Source: Chryseobacterium sp. SNU WT5 (lineage in GTDB: Bacteria; Bacteroidota; Bacteroidia; Flavobacteriales; Weeksellaceae). From it: 64,000 nt of DNA. Every line of letters starts with the position of its first letter. Within the stretch, counting starts at the first letter, position 1. Positions 61,456 through 64,000 of the stretch are shown piece after piece. The notes beneath the pieces were generated by a model, which ran no database searches, had not been told where the DNA came from, and saw only the letters and a program-made list of their open reading frames with translations. A program made the translations under genes and the position numbers. The stretch lies in NCBI RefSeq assembly GCF_007362475.1, contig NZ_CP041687.1, positions 2,666,001-2,730,000 on the forward strand, written 5' to 3'.

Positions 61456-62019
61456 TTATTTAGCAGGTTTTTTAGGGCTCATCATCATAATCATTCTTTT
61501 ACCTTCTAATTTCGGTAATTGATCAACTTTTCCAACGTGCTCTAATTCCTGTGCTAATTTTAAAAGAAGAATTTCTCCTTGATCTTTAAATATAATAGAA
61601 CGTCCTTTAAAGAAAACATAAGTCTTTAATTTAGAACCTTCTTCTAAGAATTTTTCGGCGTGTTTCTTTTTGAAATCGTAATCATGCTCATCGGTTTGAG
61701 GACCGAATCTGATTTCTTTTACGACAACTTTAACTTGTTTCGCTTTTAACTCTTTCTGTTTTTTCTTTTGCTCATAAAGAAACTTTTTATAATCCAGAAT
61801 TCTGGAAATAAAAGGTTCTGCTTTATCTGAAATAACCACTAAATCCAATTCTTGATCTTTAGCTATTTCTAGAGCTTTTTCTAGCGGATAAACGCCAGGT
61901 TCCACATTATCACCTACCAAACGAACTTCTCTCGCACGGATCTTTTGATTGATCTGGTGCAAATCTTCTTGAACTCGTCTCTGTGGACCTCTACCTCTGT
62001 AATGAAATTTTTGTGCTAT
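61456..62019 (-). CDS. infC: translation initiation factor IF-3
   Basis: IF-3 blocks subunit joining and checks start codons on the 30S subunit. The N-domain ([29 protein letters not shown]), the linker ([20 protein letters not shown]) and the C-domain ([18 protein letters not shown]) are complete. No ATG opens the frame. A TTG at 61960-61962 would give 168 residues but cuts off [19 protein letters not shown], which reads as a normal basic N-terminal tail. I prefer the ATA at 62017-62019 (187 residues), since infC in other bacteria uses AUU-type starts for self-control. thrS ends 34 bases upstream. Confidence 0.85.
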   Translation of the reverse strand: MAQKFHYRGRGPQRRVQEDLHQINQKIRAREVRLVGDNVEPGVYPLEKALEIAKDQELDLVVISDKAEPFISRILDYKKFLYEQKKKQKELKAKQVKVVVKEIRFGPQTDEHDYDFKKKHAEKFLEEGSKLKTYVFFKGRSIIFKDQGEILLLKLAQELEHVGKVDQLPKLEGKRMIMMMSPKKPAK

Positions 62020-62053
62020 GGTGTCTTTTTTTAATTGGTTAAATTCTAATTTT

Positions 62054-63973
62054 CTATATCGTTGCTTCTTTTTTGAAGTAAGTGATAAAGTCCTCTACGC
62101 TCATTGCGCCTAAGTCACCTTCACCTCTTCTTCGGACAGAAACTGTTCCTTCAAGTTCTTCATTCTCTCCGACGATAAGCATGAATGGCAGTTTTTTTAA
62201 TTCCGCATCGCGGATTTTTCTACCAGTCTTCTCACTTCTTTCGTCAATCAGTCCACAAATATCGTGATTTTCCAGCAATTGTGAAACTTTTTTTGCATAA
62301 TCCGCATATTTTTCACTAATCGGTAAAATGATGAATTGATCCGGAGCCAACCATAATGGGAAATCTCCCGCGGTATTTTCCAACAGAATCGCTATAAACC
62401 GCTCCATAGAACCGAACGGCGCCCTATGAATCATTACTGGTCTGTGTTTTTCTCCATCATTTCCGGTGTACCATAGATCAAATCTTTCCGGTAAGTTATA
62501 ATCAACCTGGATTGTTCCTAACTGCCATTTTCTACCTAATGCATCTTTGACCATGAAATCGAGTTTCGGTCCGTAGAATGCAGCTTCACCGTATTCTACA
62601 ACATAGTTCAGTCCTTTTTTAATGGCGGCCTGAACGATGGCATCTTCTGCTTTTTTCCAGTTTTCGTCGCTCCCGATATATTTTTCTTTATTGTCAGGAT
62701 CTCTTAACGAAACCTGAGTTACAAAATCTTCAAAACCTAAAGATTTGAAAACATATAATGTTAAATCAATGACATTTTCGAATTCCGACATTAACTGATC
62801 TGGTGTGCAGAAAATATGAGCGTCATCTTGAGTAAATCCACGAACCCTTGTTAATCCATGAAGCTCTCCTGACTGTTCGTAACGGTAAACAGTACCGAAT
62901 TCTGCAAAACGTTTTGGTAGATCACGGTACGACCATTGACCAACTTTGTAAATTTCACAATGGTGTGGACAGTTCATCGGTTTCAACATAAACTCTTCAC
63001 CTTCGTTCGGTGTTTTGATGGGTTGAAAACTGTCGGCGCCATATTTATCCCAGTGACCGGAGGTAACATACAATTCTTTAGATCCGATATGTGGCGTCAT
63101 TACGAATTCGTATCCTGATTTTTTCTGTGCTGCGGAAAGAAATTCTTCTAATTTTTTTCGCAGTGCCGTTCCTTTCGGTAACCACAATGGTAAACCTGCA
63201 CCCACTTTTTCGGAGAATGCATAAATTCCTAATTCTTTACCTAGTTTTCGGTGATCACGTCTTTTTGCTTCTTCTAAAAGTTCTAAATATTCAGTCAGAT
63301 CTTTTTGTTTAGGGAAAGAGATCGCATAAACTCTGGTAAGTTGTTTGTTTTTCTCATCACCTCTCCAATAGGCTCCGGCTGCGTTTAATATTTTTACGGC
63401 TTTTACAATTCCTGTAGCAGGAAGGTGACCGCCACGGCATAAATCCGTGAAATTATCATGGGTACAGAAAGTAATTTCGCCATCATTTAGATTGGATATT
63501 AATTCTGTTTTGTATGGATTGTCGGCATATTCTTTTAAAGCATCGGCTTTAGAGACTGGATAAAGACTGAAGGTTGCATTTTTCTTCGCATTCTCCAACA
63601 TTTTCTTTTCAATCTTTTCAAAATCTTTTTCAGATAATGTTTCCTCACCGAAATCTACATCATAATAAAAACCTTGTTCGATTGCAGGTCCAATGGTTAA
63701 TTTTGCTTCTGGATAAAACTCCATTATGGCCTGCGCCAAAAGGTGAGCCGAAGAATGCCAAAAAGCTTTTTTTCCCAAATCATCATTCCAGGTGAGCAAC
63801 TGAACCGTGGCATCTGTTGTAATCGGCGTGGTGTTTTCCACCTGCGTTCCGTTTACTAAAGCAGAAATAACATTTCTTGCTAAACCTTCACTAATTGATT
63901 TTGCGACTTCAAGCGGAGTAACTGATCCTTCAAATTCTTTAATACTTCCATCTGGAAGAGTGATTTTAACCAT
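62054..63973 (-). CDS. thrS: threonyl-tRNA synthetase
   Basis: A 639-residue class II synthetase. A TGS domain (1-60) is followed by the editing domain with [10 protein letters not shown] and the CRGGHLP segment (zinc-like HxxxH/C site). The catalytic core contains [14 protein letters not shown] (zinc Cys and His), motif 2 with [22 protein letters not shown], motif 3 [11 protein letters not shown], and a C-terminal anticodon-binding domain from about 535 ([15 protein letters not shown]). It is first in thrS-infC. The start is 27 bases from the window edge, so only part of the promoter is visible. Confidence 0.97.
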   Translation of the reverse strand: MVKITLPDGSIKEFEGSVTPLEVAKSISEGLARNVISALVNGTQVENTTPITTDATVQLLTWNDDLGKKAFWHSSAHLLAQAIMEFYPEAKLTIGPAIEQGFYYDVDFGEETLSEKDFEKIEKKMLENAKKNATFSLYPVSKADALKEYADNPYKTELISNLNDGEITFCTHDNFTDLCRGGHLPATGIVKAVKILNAAGAYWRGDEKNKQLTRVYAISFPKQKDLTEYLELLEEAKRRDHRKLGKELGIYAFSEKVGAGLPLWLPKGTALRKKLEEFLSAAQKKSGYEFVMTPHIGSKELYVTSGHWDKYGADSFQPIKTPNEGEEFMLKPMNCPHHCEIYKVGQWSYRDLPKRFAEFGTVYRYEQSGELHGLTRVRGFTQDDAHIFCTPDQLMSEFENVIDLTLYVFKSLGFEDFVTQVSLRDPDNKEKYIGSDENWKKAEDAIVQAAIKKGLNYVVEYGEAAFYGPKLDFMVKDALGRKWQLGTIQVDYNLPERFDLWYTGNDGEKHRPVMIHRAPFGSMERFIAILLENTAGDFPLWLAPDQFIILPISEKYADYAKKVSQLLENHDICGLIDERSEKTGRKIRDAELKKLPFMLIVGENEELEGTVSVRRRGEGDLGAMSVEDFITYFKKEATI

Positions 63974-64000
63974 TTGTAACTAAAAATTTAAGTTGCAAAA

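Overview
This AT-rich window comes from a Bacteroidetes bacterium of the Flavobacteriia, most likely Weeksellaceae (Chryseobacterium/Kaistella-like). The evidence is: gliding/type IX secretion genes (gldF, gldG), two secreted peptidases with C-terminal type IX (Por) sorting domains, -7 boxes of the form TAnnTTTG, an almost complete lack of Shine-Dalgarno sequences, and an ATP synthase operon that ends at atpG without atpD/atpC. The window is almost all chromosomal housekeeping DNA. I see no prophage, insertion sequence, CRISPR array, rRNA or tRNA.

Layout. 0-5 kb: envelope genes (family 2 glycosyltransferase, LpxL-type acyltransferase, thioredoxin-like lipoprotein), aldehyde dehydrogenase and a short-chain dehydrogenase. 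5-14 kb: purine cluster purB, purL, purC, purF, interrupted by a SatD-family gene and a DUF3307 membrane protein that sit behind four copies of a palindromic operator-like site. 14-26 kb: outer-membrane barrel, aroB, proline dehydrogenase, priA, PBP4-type dacB, secreted M1 peptidase, kbl, two small genes. 26-31 kb: gldG, gldF, hemJ, a SAM hydrolase and phoH. 31-35 kb: five consecutive small outer-membrane beta-barrel genes, the first two a nearly perfect tandem duplication. 35-42 kb: ffh, then the atp operon (atpZ-like, DUF6168, atpB, E, F, H, A, G). 42-50 kb: CNNM/CorC-type protein, clpS, rhomboid, prmC, NlpC/P60 lipoprotein, dapD, an LTA-synthase-like protein and a family 4 glycosyltransferase. 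50-58 kb: the complete histidine operon hisG-D-C-B-H-A-F-IE behind a short leader peptide with three His codons and an attenuator-type terminator. Its gaps hold short palindromes and a three-unit 137-bp tandem repeat. 58-64 kb: secreted M28 peptidase, then rplT, rpmI, infC and thrS on the minus strand. The usual thrS-infC-rpmI-rplT order is kept but split by about 1.2 kb holding a structured repeat and a frameshifted acetyltransferase gene.

The points most worth a second look are the SatD/DUF3307 module with its four operators, the histidine leader/attenuator, stem-loops directly after the two multi-copy ATP synthase subunits (c and alpha), the 137-bp tandem repeat inside the his operon, and the non-AUG start of infC.
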